Below, in pieces: positions 24,533-32,201 of a stretch of DNA of 40,316 nucleotides. Positions within the stretch are counted from its first letter, which is position 1, and each line of letters opens with the position of its first letter. Under the pieces are notes generated by a model, which worked only from the letters and a program-made list of their open reading frames with translations, had not been told where the DNA came from and did not search any database. A program made the translations under genes and the position numbers. This DNA is from Gemmatimonadota bacterium (GTDB taxonomy: Bacteria > Gemmatimonadota > Gemmatimonadetes > Gemmatimonadales > Gemmatimonadaceae), in contig QHVE01000024.1 in assembly GCA_003223455.1 (NCBI GenBank), positions 23,468 through 63,783 on the forward strand, in the 5' to 3' direction.

Positions 24533-25362
24533 GCGGATGCCTCGTGCGCCTGATTGTCGATGCTGGTGAACTCGTGGTGCAGCGCGTTCGTCGCTTCCGT
24601 CTCGCGTGCGATCAGCTCGTGGGCGACTGCGATGTAGGCCTGTGCGCCGATGCTCTGCACGTCGTACAGCACGATCGGCTTGCCGAAGCTCGGTGCTTCC
24701 GCTAGGCGGACGTTGCGCGGAACAACGGTGTGGAATACCTGAGCCCCGAAGTAATCGCGAGCGTCCGCCGCGACCTGGCGGGACAGATTGAGTCGAGCGT
24801 CGTACATGGTGAGAAGCACACCAGAGATTGTGAGCGATGGGTTCACGCTATGCTGGATCAGGTGCACCGTATTGAGGAGCTGGCTCAATCCCTCCAGGGC
24901 GTAGTACTCGCACTGGACGGGGATCAAAAGAGCATCCGCTGCCGCCAGCATGTTGAGCGTGAGAAGTCCGAGCGAAGGAGGGCAGTCGATGAGGATGAAA
25001 TCGTACTCATCACGCACTTCCTGCACGGCGTTCCGCATCCGGTGCTCGCGATCAGGCGCATCGACGAGCTCGACTTCGGCGCCTGCCAAGTCAGGCGTTG
25101 CGGGCACCACGTCGAGATGCTGGAACTGAACGCCTCGAATGCGGGTGCTCGGGATGGTCGCCGCTCCGATCAGAATCTCGTACGTCGTTCGCTCGAAGGA
25201 GTCCCGCTCAATTCCTGTCCCGCTCGTCGCGTTGCCTTGGGGATCTCCGTCGATGAGCAGGGTGCGTCGCTCAGCGACCGCGAGACTGGCGGCGAGGTTT
25301 ACCGCGGTAGTGGTCTTCCCCACCCCGCCCTTCTGATTGGCGATCGCGATGACTCGGGCCAC
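24529..25362 (-). CDS. parA: Chromosome partitioning ATPase ParA
   Basis: ParA/Soj is a DNA-binding Walker-type ATPase that moves ParB-parS complexes apart. The 277-residue product has the deviant Walker A QKGGVGKTTTAVNLA at residues 10-24, Walker A' LLIDGDPQGNATSG, and Walker B FILIDCPPSLGLLTLNML. QCEYYALEGLSQLL and TMYDARLNLSRQV complete the family set. There is no N-terminal HTH, so it is the chromosomal (type Ib-like) form. The GTG start at 25362 is preceded by GGGGAG (25367-25372), and this ribosome site overlaps the stop codon of the upstream LAGLIDADG gene. The C-terminus is slightly longer than usual. Confidence 0.97.
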   Translation of the reverse strand: MARVIAIANQKGGVGKTTTAVNLAASLAVAERRTLLIDGDPQGNATSGTGIERDSFERTTYEILIGAATIPSTRIRGVQFQHLDVVPATPDLAGAEVELVDAPDREHRMRNAVQEVRDEYDFILIDCPPSLGLLTLNMLAAADALLIPVQCEYYALEGLSQLLNTVHLIQHSVNPSLTISGVLLTMYDARLNLSRQVAADARDYFGAQVFHTVVPRNVRLAEAPSFGKPIVLYDVQSIGAQAYIAVAHELIARETEATNALHHEFTSIDNQAHEASA

Positions 25363-25371
25363 AAGACTCCC

Positions 25372-25737
25372 CTAACGTTCGACGTCGCTGAAAGGCTCCG
25401 GCGAGGCAGCGGCGCCTCGCTCGAGAGCAAAGAACTCGGAGTGCTGGACCAACCACTGCTCGAACTGCTCGCGTCTCCAGCTCTCGGGTAAGTACGTGCG
25501 GAAGATGGGTATCGCGGCCTTGAGCGCTGGGCCACGGAGGAGCCAGGTGTAATAGTGCCGCGTCTGATGGCGATATGGGCCATAGACGCGCCCCCCAAGG
25601 CGGTCGGCGAGGTGTCGAATCGGAAACGGATCTCTCACGTGCACCTTCACCTGAAGGTACGGCTGGCGGCGGTCGGAGGTGAACGATCCCTCGCCGACAA
25701 TGAGCCCCATAATGTAGCCGATATCGAACTCTCGCAC
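25372..25737 (-). CDS. Small LAGLIDADG-family (homing endonuclease-like) protein
   Basis: A 121-residue protein with a single LAGLIDADG motif, IGYIMGLIVGEGSF at residues 6-19, with Glu16 where the catalytic acid belongs. After it come LQVKVHVRDPFPIRHLADRLGG and a later Y-Y-T-W-L-L-R-G strand, as in the alpha-beta-beta LAGLIDADG fold. One motif implies a homodimer like I-CreI, though it is shorter than that enzyme. It is free-standing, in no visible intron or intein. GTG 25737 is the only reasonable start; an in-frame stop lies four codons upstream and no Shine-Dalgarno is visible. A TAAGAT at 25744-25749 could be the -10 of a leaderless transcript (inference). Its stop overlaps the parA ribosome site, so it is coupled to parA and parB. 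It may act as a nuclease or as a regulator. Confidence 0.75.
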   Translation of the reverse strand: MREFDIGYIMGLIVGEGSFTSDRRQPYLQVKVHVRDPFPIRHLADRLGGRVYGPYRHQTRHYYTWLLRGPALKAAIPIFRTYLPESWRREQFEQWLVQHSEFFALERGAAASPEPFSDVER

Positions 25738-25755
25738 CCGAGAATCTTAAGCGCG

Positions 25756-25772
25756 TGTTCCACTCTGGAACA
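25756..25772. promoter_or_regulatory. parS-like inverted repeat upstream of the par operon
   Basis: TGTTCCA (25756-25762) and TGGAACA (25766-25772) flank CTC. The 17-base element tgttccactctggaaca resembles the ParB site TGTTCCACGTGGAACA but has three central bases where the canonical site has two, so the half sites are offset by one base. It could be a degenerate parS or an operator for the LAGLIDADG-par operon. A -35 position for that gene would fall inside it. Confidence 0.4.
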
Positions 25773-25831
25773 GAGCCACGTGGCACTGATCTGCTGGCGA
25801 GAGCGAGCAGATCAGACGAGCCACGTGGCAC
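25773..25831. repeat. Nested palindromes with CACGTG cores
   Basis: A 14-base sequence GAGCCACGTGGCAC occurs twice, at 25773-25786 and 25818-25831; each contains the perfect palindrome GCCACGTGGC. Between them CTGATCTGCT (25786-25795) and AGCAGATCAG (25806-25815) form a perfect 10-base-pair stem. Together the arms make a 20-base-pair hairpin interrupted by one small bulge. The shared CCACGTGG is the centre of parS-type sites. A role as ParB sites, nuclease target or RNA structure is not resolved by sequence. Confidence 0.7.
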
Positions 25832-25836
25832 ATAAT

Positions 25837-25868
25837 GCAGAAGAGCCCGCTATATCGGGCTCTTCTGC
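25837..25868 (-). terminator. Strong stem-loop after the SIMPL-domain gene
   Basis: GCAGAAGAGCCCG (25837-25849) pairs perfectly over 13 bases with CGGGCTCTTCTGC (25856-25868) around a 6-base loop. On the minus strand it follows the SIMPL-domain gene stop by about 45 bases, and the trailing ATTATGTG is a poor T tract. It probably ends that transcript before the par operon promoter. Confidence 0.65.
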
Positions 25869-25913
25869 CTAAGACGGCATCGGTTGCTCTCGGTTGAACG
25901 TCGGGCCGACCAG

Positions 25914-26669
25914 TTACTCTCGCGGGACGAAGGTCCAGCGCGCCGTTACAAAGACGTTTACGGTCTGCTGGCCTGGATTGATTGGCGTTTGCTCGGCCAT
26001 CGTAGTCTTACCTCGTGCCGCCATATCGAACATCGGACGAGGCGGCGCGGTCGGGCCCTGCGTCGACAGCTCGAGCAACGCACCGAGCCGCCCACCGGCG
26101 GCCTGAGCCATCGCCTCGGCATCGGCATGAGCGCTCGAAACCGCGAGCGCGATCGCTTGTCGCCTCGGCTCGTCGATTGACGAAGCATAGAACGAGAGTG
26201 AGTTGATCAAGTTCGCCCCGGCACCCAGCGCGGCATCGATGATCGCCCCCGCCTGTTCGATGCGCTTCGATTCTGCGCGAACGGAGTTCGTCACGACGTA
26301 ACCGATCACCTTCGGCGTACCACCCACCCGATCGTAGCTCATCTCGGGGTAAGCCGAGTAACCCTCGGTCGAGAGCTGATCCTTGGGAAGACCGAGGCGT
26401 CCGAGCACATCGAGCACGGCCTTGGTGCGTTCCGCGTTCGACGACGCGGCGGCGGCCGCGGTTGGCGCGCGCGTCTGCACGTTGACCAGCACCGAGACAC
26501 GGTCGGGAGTCACCTTCGCCTCGCCCTGGCCCGAGGTAACAAGCGACGGCGGCTGCCCGCCGCTCAGTGACGTCGAGGATTGCGCGAAAAGCGTCGCAGG
26601 CGCGTTGAACGGCGCTACTCCAGCCAGCGCGGAGGCGATCAGGAGACGAAACCACATCGAACGAATCAT
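25914..26669 (-). CDS. SIMPL-domain (DUF541) exported protein
   Basis: A 251-residue protein of the SIMPL/DUF541 family, periplasmic proteins such as BP26 and YggE with unclear, stress-related roles. It has a signal peptide (MIRSMWFRLLIASALAGVA, cleavage after ATLFAQ near residue 30). The family core follows: LVTSGQGEAKVTPDRVSVLVNVQT, LPKDQLSTEGYSAYPEM, VIGYVVTNSVRAE and a C-terminal VNVFVTARWTF. The ATG at 26669 has GAGGTG 5 bases upstream, better than the start four codons earlier. A 14-base inverted repeat lies 24 bases before the start. It is followed by a strong stem-loop, so it is probably not in the par transcript. Confidence 0.9.
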   Translation of the reverse strand: MIRSMWFRLLIASALAGVAPFNAPATLFAQSSTSLSGGQPPSLVTSGQGEAKVTPDRVSVLVNVQTRAPTAAAAASSNAERTKAVLDVLGRLGLPKDQLSTEGYSAYPEMSYDRVGGTPKVIGYVVTNSVRAESKRIEQAGAIIDAALGAGANLINSLSFYASSIDEPRRQAIALAVSSAHADAEAMAQAAGGRLGALLELSTQGPTAPPRPMFDMAARGKTTMAEQTPINPGQQTVNVFVTARWTFVPRE

Positions 26670-26692
26670 TGTGCACCTCAAGAGCGGAGAGG

Positions 26693-26706
26693 AATACCAC
26701 GGTATT
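26693..26706. promoter_or_regulatory. Inverted repeat upstream of the SIMPL-domain gene
   Basis: AATACC and GGTATT are separated by two bases and lie 24 bases before the gene's ATG in an AT-rich patch (TTAATTATCATT). This fits a repressor operator or a small 5'-UTR hairpin. The remaining sequence between this and 26889 shows no gene. Confidence 0.35.
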
Positions 26707-26889
26707 AATTATCATTGTGCTACTTATTCCCGCGTCGCCCGCGAGAATACACCGACGTCGACCGATCGCTCACCGCATCGGGCAGACGCACGATCGTCGA
26801 CGCTCGAAGGAGACGCTCCACGTCAGGGTGATTGCACATCGTTCGCTGCGATGGACGCCGGAAAACGGTGCGACCCTCTCGCCCGAGCC

Positions 26890-28938
26890 TCAGGGTGACT
26901 CCGTACTCGCCCACGTAGCGCGCAGTGAATCGCGAGACAGAGGCCAGAATCGCGGCAATGCGCCTTCACTATCGGAGGCCGGGCGCACCAGATACACGGC
27001 GCGTGACGGATATCGCGCCAACAACACCGTATCCCGCGCATGGAGATCGCGCGCGTACACGACATTCTCTCCATCCGCGACAAGGAACGGGAGATAGACC
27101 GTGAACCCTGCTCGATCTTCCTGCACGCGACGCACGCAGCGTGGCCCATACGGAGCGCCGGGGAGAAAACGCTCCGTTGAATCGACGGAAAACGGCGATC
27201 GGACGACTCGCGCCGAGTCGGCCAACAGTGGAAGCATCACCGCTCGCGCGACGGAGTCGCTCCCGCCCGTGCGCTCGAGCGAGCTGAGTCCACGCTCGAG
27301 CGCGCACGCATCGACGAAGTGATAGAGCGCCTGCGCCTCAGCGTGCGAGAGCCCACGTGCCCACAAGCGCACCATGAGCTGCGCGCCCCAGCTTTCGCGA
27401 ACGAAGACGATCGCGTTGCGTACTCCCGCCCGACGCGCGGCCCCGTCGACATCCCATCGCATCGTCCGCAGTCCGCTGCGGTACTCGCCTGCGCGCAGCG
27501 GTGTCATGATGACAAGCGCAATGAGCACGCTCACGAGCGCCGTGGACGTGACGATTCGATACGATGCACCGCGACCCCAGCGTGCGCGCCACTCCGGGAG
27601 CACACGCGCGCTCCAGAGTGCAAGCGCCGGCATGAGACAGACGTAGAATCGCGGTCCAAGATAGAAGCCGTCGTGCCAGTACGCGAAATACAGCGTCACC
27701 AGCATCGCGGAGCCCGCGAGCAGCACGCCATCGATGCGCCGCAACGCAGGCACCAGCAGCAGCGCTACGATCGCCGCGACGAGCGATGGAATCGGCGTCT
27801 CGAATAGGTAGGTCTGCAACCGAAGGAAGTAGAGGCTCACCAACTCGAAGCCCCGCGCAGGCGTATGTGCGACGCCCCATGGCGCGGCATGAAACCCGAG
27901 CTCGTGCCCCTTTCCCCAGAGCGCCTCGTACCCGAACAGCAATGGCGCGCCCGTCGTCCGCGCGTTGAACCACAACATCAGTGCGACGGGAATCGCGACG
28001 CCGATCCCTGACGCGATCAACGGCATGAGCTCGTGTCGGTTACGTATCGTGCGCCACACGAGCCACGCGGCGATCGGCAGCGCGAACGCCGCGGCATCGA
28101 CGGGACGTACGGTGGCGCCGAATCCCAGCGCGAGTCCACACGCGAGCGCACAGAGGGATCGGCGCTGCAGTGATGCTCCGGGTGCAGTGGCTCGTTCGAG
28201 CGCGAGCAATGCAGCACACACGCCAAGGAGTGTCGGCACGTGGTTCATCTGCGAGCCCGACATGAACACCATGTACGGCGCGAAGGCGAACAACAGCGAT
28301 GCGAGCAGCGACACACCCGGTCGATCGGCTTCCACGCCACGTGTGAACGCCGAGAAGCACCAGACCGCGAGCGCTCCACACAACGGAACGGCGATCCAGG
28401 CCGCGCCGAGCAGTACGCCGATGGCCAACACCGCGGGCCCGCCCGGGGGAAACTGCGAGAAGACACGACCGTCGCGCTCGACGAGATGCAAGGCACTGAA
28501 CAACTCCGGCGCCGGATCGAGCGGGCCGGCGATGCGGCCCGCCGCGAAGATGCGGGCCTGAAAGAGCTGCGCCACTTCGTCGACGAGCAGTGGGCGGCCG
28601 TTGAAGACCCAGAGCGCCGACAGGACATAGAGAGCGAACGACGTCAGGACGAGAAGAGTCGTCGTCAGACGTGGACGGTCCGTCCAGCGGCGAACCAGTG
28701 GATGCAATGCATCGTCGCGCCACAGCCGCTCCGAGCGCCGCGACAGCATGTAATAGAGCACGCCGACGCCGAACGCGATCGCACTGCCGGAGATCCACAT
28801 CTCCAGATCGCCGCCATACCGCGGCCAATCGCGTCCACCGCGAATCCAGTTGGCGATGGGGAGAAAGCCGAAGATGATGAGCACCGCCGCCGCCGCTCGC
28901 GCCGGCAGGCGCCCGGCGCGACTCGGCGGCGCGCTCAC
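26890..28938 (-). CDS. GT-C-type membrane glycosyltransferase-like protein
   Basis: A 682-residue polytopic membrane protein with about eleven hydrophobic segments in the first ~490 residues and a soluble C-terminal ~190 residues. The first periplasmic loop carries LLVDEVAQLFQARIFAAGRI, with an Asp-Glu pair at the position used by GT39/ArnT-like enzymes that take polyprenyl-phosphate sugars. SGSQMNHVPTLLG and the later YFAYWHDGFYLGPRFYVCLMPALALW also fit this superfamily. Donor and acceptor cannot be told. The start overlaps the mnmG stop by 4 bases (ATGA type), so it is probably read from the same message, where rsmG often stands. Specific function is inference. Confidence 0.75.
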   Translation of the reverse strand: MSAPPSRAGRLPARAAAAVLIIFGFLPIANWIRGGRDWPRYGGDLEMWISGSAIAFGVGVLYYMLSRRSERLWRDDALHPLVRRWTDRPRLTTTLLVLTSFALYVLSALWVFNGRPLLVDEVAQLFQARIFAAGRIAGPLDPAPELFSALHLVERDGRVFSQFPPGGPAVLAIGVLLGAAWIAVPLCGALAVWCFSAFTRGVEADRPGVSLLASLLFAFAPYMVFMSGSQMNHVPTLLGVCAALLALERATAPGASLQRRSLCALACGLALGFGATVRPVDAAAFALPIAAWLVWRTIRNRHELMPLIASGIGVAIPVALMLWFNARTTGAPLLFGYEALWGKGHELGFHAAPWGVAHTPARGFELVSLYFLRLQTYLFETPIPSLVAAIVALLLVPALRRIDGVLLAGSAMLVTLYFAYWHDGFYLGPRFYVCLMPALALWSARVLPEWRARWGRGASYRIVTSTALVSVLIALVIMTPLRAGEYRSGLRTMRWDVDGAARRAGVRNAIVFVRESWGAQLMVRLWARGLSHAEAQALYHFVDACALERGLSSLERTGGSDSVARAVMLPLLADSARVVRSPFSVDSTERFLPGAPYGPRCVRRVQEDRAGFTVYLPFLVADGENVVYARDLHARDTVLLARYPSRAVYLVRPASDSEGALPRFWPLSRDSLRATWASTESP

Positions 28939-30887
28939 CGTGGCTCGGTGGCGCGAGCCGACGCTGGATCCTTGCGGCGTCGCTTCTCGATTTCGATCAC
29001 GAGGTTCTGCAGATCCGTCGGACTCACTCCAGGCACCGACGCCGCATGCGCCAACGTCCGCGGACGGAGTACGGCGAGCTTCTGGCGCGCCTCGAAAGAC
29101 AGCGACCGCATCTCGTCGTAGGGGAGTGACTCTTCGAGCGCGAAGGCGCCCATGCGGCGCAGCTTGTCGGCCTGCGTGCGTTCGCGCTCGAAGTAGCCAG
29201 CGTACTTCAACTCGAGCTCCGTGCTCACGACGGCATCTCTCGGCAACTCGTCACCGACGCCGGCAGCGCCAAACAATTCGAGCAGAGACACATTCTGGCG
29301 TCGGGCGACATCGGCAATGCGCATGCTGTGCGCAAGCGGCGCACTTCGCGCAGCCGTCAGCACGACGTCCGCCTGCTCGGGTCGGATCGACGTGGACTCG
29401 GCGAGTCGCCGAGCGTCGTCCTCGGCACCGAGGCGGCGCTCGATGATCACGCGTTCTGCCTCATCGTAGACTCCCAGGACAAGACCGATGGATGCGAGAC
29501 GACGCAACGCATTATCCTGCCGGACGGTGAGTCGGAACTCCGAACGCGAGGTGAAGAGCCGATATGGCTCGTCGACGCCGCGCGTCACGAGGTCGTCGAC
29601 GAGCACGCCGATGTATGACGACTCACGTCCGAGCATCAACGGCGCTTCTCCCAGGACCCGACCCGCGGCGTTGGCGCCAGCGACGAGGCCCTGCCCCGCC
29701 GCCTCTTCGTAGCCCGTCGTGCCGTTGATCTGGCCAGCGAAATAGAGCCCGGGGATGGCGCGTACCTGGAGCGTCGGGTCGAGCTGCGTTGGCGGATAGT
29801 AGTCGTACTCGATCGCGTAGCCGGCGCGCGTCATCGCCACTGATTCCAATCCGGGCACGGAGCGCAGCACGTCGAGCTGCACCGGCGCTGGCAGCGACGT
29901 CGACAGCCCGTTGACGTACAGTTCGGAGGTATCGTGACCCTCGGGCTCGAGAAAGAGCTGATGGCGCTCAGCGTCGGGGAACTTCACGATCTTGTCCTCG
30001 ACCGATGGGCAGTATCGGGGCCCGCGCGATGCGATCGCGCCGCCATACATCGCCGACTCGCCGATGTGCGCCGAGATCAACGCCTTGCCCTCAGCGCCGA
30101 GGAAGGTGATCCAGCACGAGAGCTGGGACGGATGACGTGTCGCGCCGTTGGGCGACCGCCGCGGCGTGGTCCAGAAGTGAGACCACGAATAGTCGAACTG
30201 CTCGATCTCACTGTCCTGTCGGTCGAGCGCCTCCCAGCGCACCGAGCGGCCGTCGATCCGCGGCGGTGTTCCCGTCTTGAAGCGCGCTACCTGGAGTCCC
30301 GCCGCCTCCAGCTGCTCGGCGAGGTGGGTAGCGGACGTCTCCCCAGCACGCCCGCCTGCGAGTGAGGTCGTGGTGCCGATGTGGATCCGACCACGCAGAA
30401 ACGTGCCGGTGGTGATCACGACCGCGCGCGCGGAGAAGCGCCGGCCTTCGAGCGTCTCCACTCCGGCGACGGTGTCGCCGTCGAACACCAGGCGAGCCAC
30501 CGTGCCCTGGATCGTGCGAAGACCGGCGTGGGTTTCCAGGAGGGTCCGGACGGCGCGCCGATACAGGCCACGATCGCACTGCGCGCGCGGCGCCCAGACC
30601 GCTGGCCCCTTGCCGCGATTCAGCATGCGGAACTGCAGGGTGGCCAGGTCGGTCGCGCGCGCCATGATGCCACCGAGCGCGTCGACCTCGCGAACCACCG
30701 TGCCTTTCGCGACGCCGCCGATAGCCGGGTTGCACGACATCTGGCCAATCGTCTCGAGCGCGCTCGTGATCAGCCCCGTCCGTGCACCGCGTCGTGCCGC
30801 CGCGACGGCTGCCTCGGTCCCGGCGTGCCCCGCGCCAACGACGAGCACGTCGAAGTCATCCTCGAAGCCCAAGGAGTGCGCCGTCAT
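28935..30887 (-). CDS. mnmG: tRNA uridine-5-carboxymethylaminomethyl modification enzyme MnmG
   Basis: MnmG (GidA) works with MnmE to put the carboxymethylaminomethyl group on the wobble uridine of some tRNAs, using FAD and methylene-THF. The 650-residue protein has the usual length and motifs: FAD site DVLVVGAGHAGTEAAVAAAR, SCNPAIGGVAKGTVVREVDALGG, KGPAVWAPRAQCDR, GRAGETSA, FKTGTPPRIDGRS, RYCPSVEDKIVKF and GLYFAGQINGTTGYEEAAGQGL. The C-terminal helical domain for MnmE/tRNA contact is complete (LKYAGYFERERTQADKLRRM). The ATG at 30887 is divergent from a hypothetical gene 40 bases away. The usual mnmG-rsmG-parA-parB order is interrupted here: mnmE and rsmG are not in the window. Confidence 0.97.
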   Translation of the reverse strand: MTAHSLGFEDDFDVLVVGAGHAGTEAAVAAARRGARTGLITSALETIGQMSCNPAIGGVAKGTVVREVDALGGIMARATDLATLQFRMLNRGKGPAVWAPRAQCDRGLYRRAVRTLLETHAGLRTIQGTVARLVFDGDTVAGVETLEGRRFSARAVVITTGTFLRGRIHIGTTTSLAGGRAGETSATHLAEQLEAAGLQVARFKTGTPPRIDGRSVRWEALDRQDSEIEQFDYSWSHFWTTPRRSPNGATRHPSQLSCWITFLGAEGKALISAHIGESAMYGGAIASRGPRYCPSVEDKIVKFPDAERHQLFLEPEGHDTSELYVNGLSTSLPAPVQLDVLRSVPGLESVAMTRAGYAIEYDYYPPTQLDPTLQVRAIPGLYFAGQINGTTGYEEAAGQGLVAGANAAGRVLGEAPLMLGRESSYIGVLVDDLVTRGVDEPYRLFTSRSEFRLTVRQDNALRRLASIGLVLGVYDEAERVIIERRLGAEDDARRLAESTSIRPEQADVVLTAARSAPLAHSMRIADVARRQNVSLLELFGAAGVGDELPRDAVVSTELELKYAGYFERERTQADKLRRMGAFALEESLPYDEMRSLSFEARQKLAVLRPRTLAHAASVPGVSPTDLQNLVIEIEKRRRKDPASARATEPR

Positions 30888-30928
30888 GAACGAAAGATAG
30901 CGTTCACCGACAGTTGTGTGCGCACCAT

Positions 30929-31306
30929 ATGGTGGATGTGGACGTACGTCCTCGGTATGTTCGCGTCGCCGATTACCCGCTCTCGGAGCACATCATGGCT
31001 TTGCCAGTCGCCCAAGGCGTACCCACCCTATTCTTCCGGCGCGCGTCGTACGAGCGGTCCGGGCTCACGCGCGCTGCGCTCGACGCGAGGCTGGGGCTCA
31101 CCGACGCAGAGTTCCGCGTCGACGGCAATCTGGTCGCGATCGGTCCGATCTACGACGTCGACGCGCTCGGAACGCTGGTGGACGAGCTCGAGCAGACCGG
31201 TCTAGTCTATTACGACGACTACTTCGAACTGAGCGGAAGCTGGCCGGAGTGGTTGACCGTGCTCGTACGGGCAGCGGGCGCGGAAGGCGTCACGGCAGCT
31301 TCGTGA
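30929..31306 (+). CDS. Hypothetical protein
   Basis: I do not recognise this 125-residue soluble protein. It starts MVDVDVRPRYVRVADYPLSEH and has two regular parts: ASYERSGLTRAALDARLGLTDAEFRVDG (helical) and an acidic end region with Y-Y-D-D-Y-F-E-L-S-G-S-W-P-E-W. Codon usage looks coding, and no other frame is better. ATG 30929 is the first ATG of the open frame; 30995 is an alternative. It lies divergent to mnmG and overlaps the zinc-ribbon gene end by 17 bases on the other strand. Confidence 0.6.
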   Translation: MVDVDVRPRYVRVADYPLSEHIMALPVAQGVPTLFFRRASYERSGLTRAALDARLGLTDAEFRVDGNLVAIGPIYDVDALGTLVDELEQTGLVYYDDYFELSGSWPEWLTVLVRAAGAEGVTAAS

Positions 31307-31562
31307 GCTCATGGGAGGGGGCCACGGGACTCAACGGCCCCTGACGTAGCATGCCATGCCAGCCACACTCGTAGCACCAGCTCGTCCGGAATCGCGGCAG
31401 TAGACGATTCAGAAAGCTCGACTGGACGCGAAGCGTGACGGCGTCACAGTTCGGACACCGATCTCCCTCGGGGAGCAGGAAGAAAAACACCACCGTTGCT
31501 GCGACACCGCGGAGCACGAAGAACCCCACGAAAATCAGCAGGAAGATCACAGTGTCCGACAT
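31290..31562 (-). CDS. Small membrane-anchored zinc-ribbon protein
   Basis: A 90-residue protein with one N-terminal membrane helix (TVIFLLIFVGFFVLRGVAATVVFFFLL) followed by a treble-clef type zinc ribbon, C-P-N-C ... C-Y-E-C spaced by ~24 residues. The ribbon is probably cytoplasmic or bound to a partner; the role is unknown. ATG 31562 has GAGGAG 5 bases upstream; the open frame extends to 31577. The C-terminal 17 bases overlap the converging hypothetical gene. Confidence 0.75.
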   Translation of the reverse strand: MSDTVIFLLIFVGFFVLRGVAATVVFFFLLPEGDRCPNCDAVTLRVQSSFLNRLLPRFRTSWCYECGWHGMLRQGPLSPVAPSHELTKLP

Positions 31563-31669
31563 ACCGCTCCTCGGCACACGCTTCGACGAAGAAGGGCCTC
31601 GCGGTGTGCGCTCCAGCTACGATGCGTATGGCGTGCCACGCCGAGCCTCGCTCCGAGAGGCGGGTGTGC

Positions 31670-32197
31670 TCAGAGTCGCTGCTCCACGATAGCCCAGAGC
31701 TCAACGAAGGCGACATCGTCTTCGAGCCGCTCGATGCAAACCTCCTCTCCCTCGGCGACCGCGCTGCCATCGATGGTGCGCGCGCGGGCGGTGCGCTCGC
31801 TGCCGGCGTCCGAAAACGTGATCGACCCTTCGCCCTCGGGCGGGATGGCGGCCGACACAATGGCCACGTGCCCCTGGAGGGCGTACCGCGGATCGTCGGG
31901 ATCGTGCTCGGGCTGAAGTCGAGCCGTTGCAACGGCGAGTCGCGTGACGAGCACAGCCCAGACGATCCCGAGCACCGCAGCGACGAGGGCCCCGGTACCC
32001 GGTGACACCGTTCCGCGCCGAGTCAGGAGATACCCCGCGATACCAAACATCAGCAGAAAGCCGATGATCGCCGGCTCCGAACGCCGCAGCGGTAGCGCGT
32101 CGGCCGAACGCTGCCGCCGCCGCTCGGCGCCGAAGAACATGACGCGAACGCCAAGCAGCAGCCCAGCGATGAAGGCAGCCAGGAACAAATAGGTCAT
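31670..32197 (-). CDS. Membrane protein with NfeD-like C-terminal domain
   Basis: A 175-residue protein with a first hydrophobic segment (MTYLFLAAFIAGLLLGVRVMFFG), a second and third (residues ~42-58 and ~68-88), then a soluble C-terminal part. The C-terminal part, LQGHVAIVSAAIPPEGEGSITFSD and RTARARTIDGSAVAEGEEVCIERLED, resembles the OB-fold of NfeD proteins, which often go with SPFH/stomatin proteases. No such partner lies next to it. It starts 4 bases after the hydrolase gene stop on the same strand, so they form a unit. Confidence 0.7.
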   Translation of the reverse strand: MTYLFLAAFIAGLLLGVRVMFFGAERRRQRSADALPLRRSEPAIIGFLLMFGIAGYLLTRRGTVSPGTGALVAAVLGIVWAVLVTRLAVATARLQPEHDPDDPRYALQGHVAIVSAAIPPEGEGSITFSDAGSERTARARTIDGSAVAEGEEVCIERLEDDVAFVELWAIVEQRL

Positions 32198-32201
32198 CAG
32201 G

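Noticed and set aside
25773-25831. The two GAGCCACGTGGCAC copies as transposon terminal repeats or target duplications
   Set aside because: They are direct copies 45 bases apart with only a hairpin between them and no enzyme gene inside, so a mobile element is not supported.
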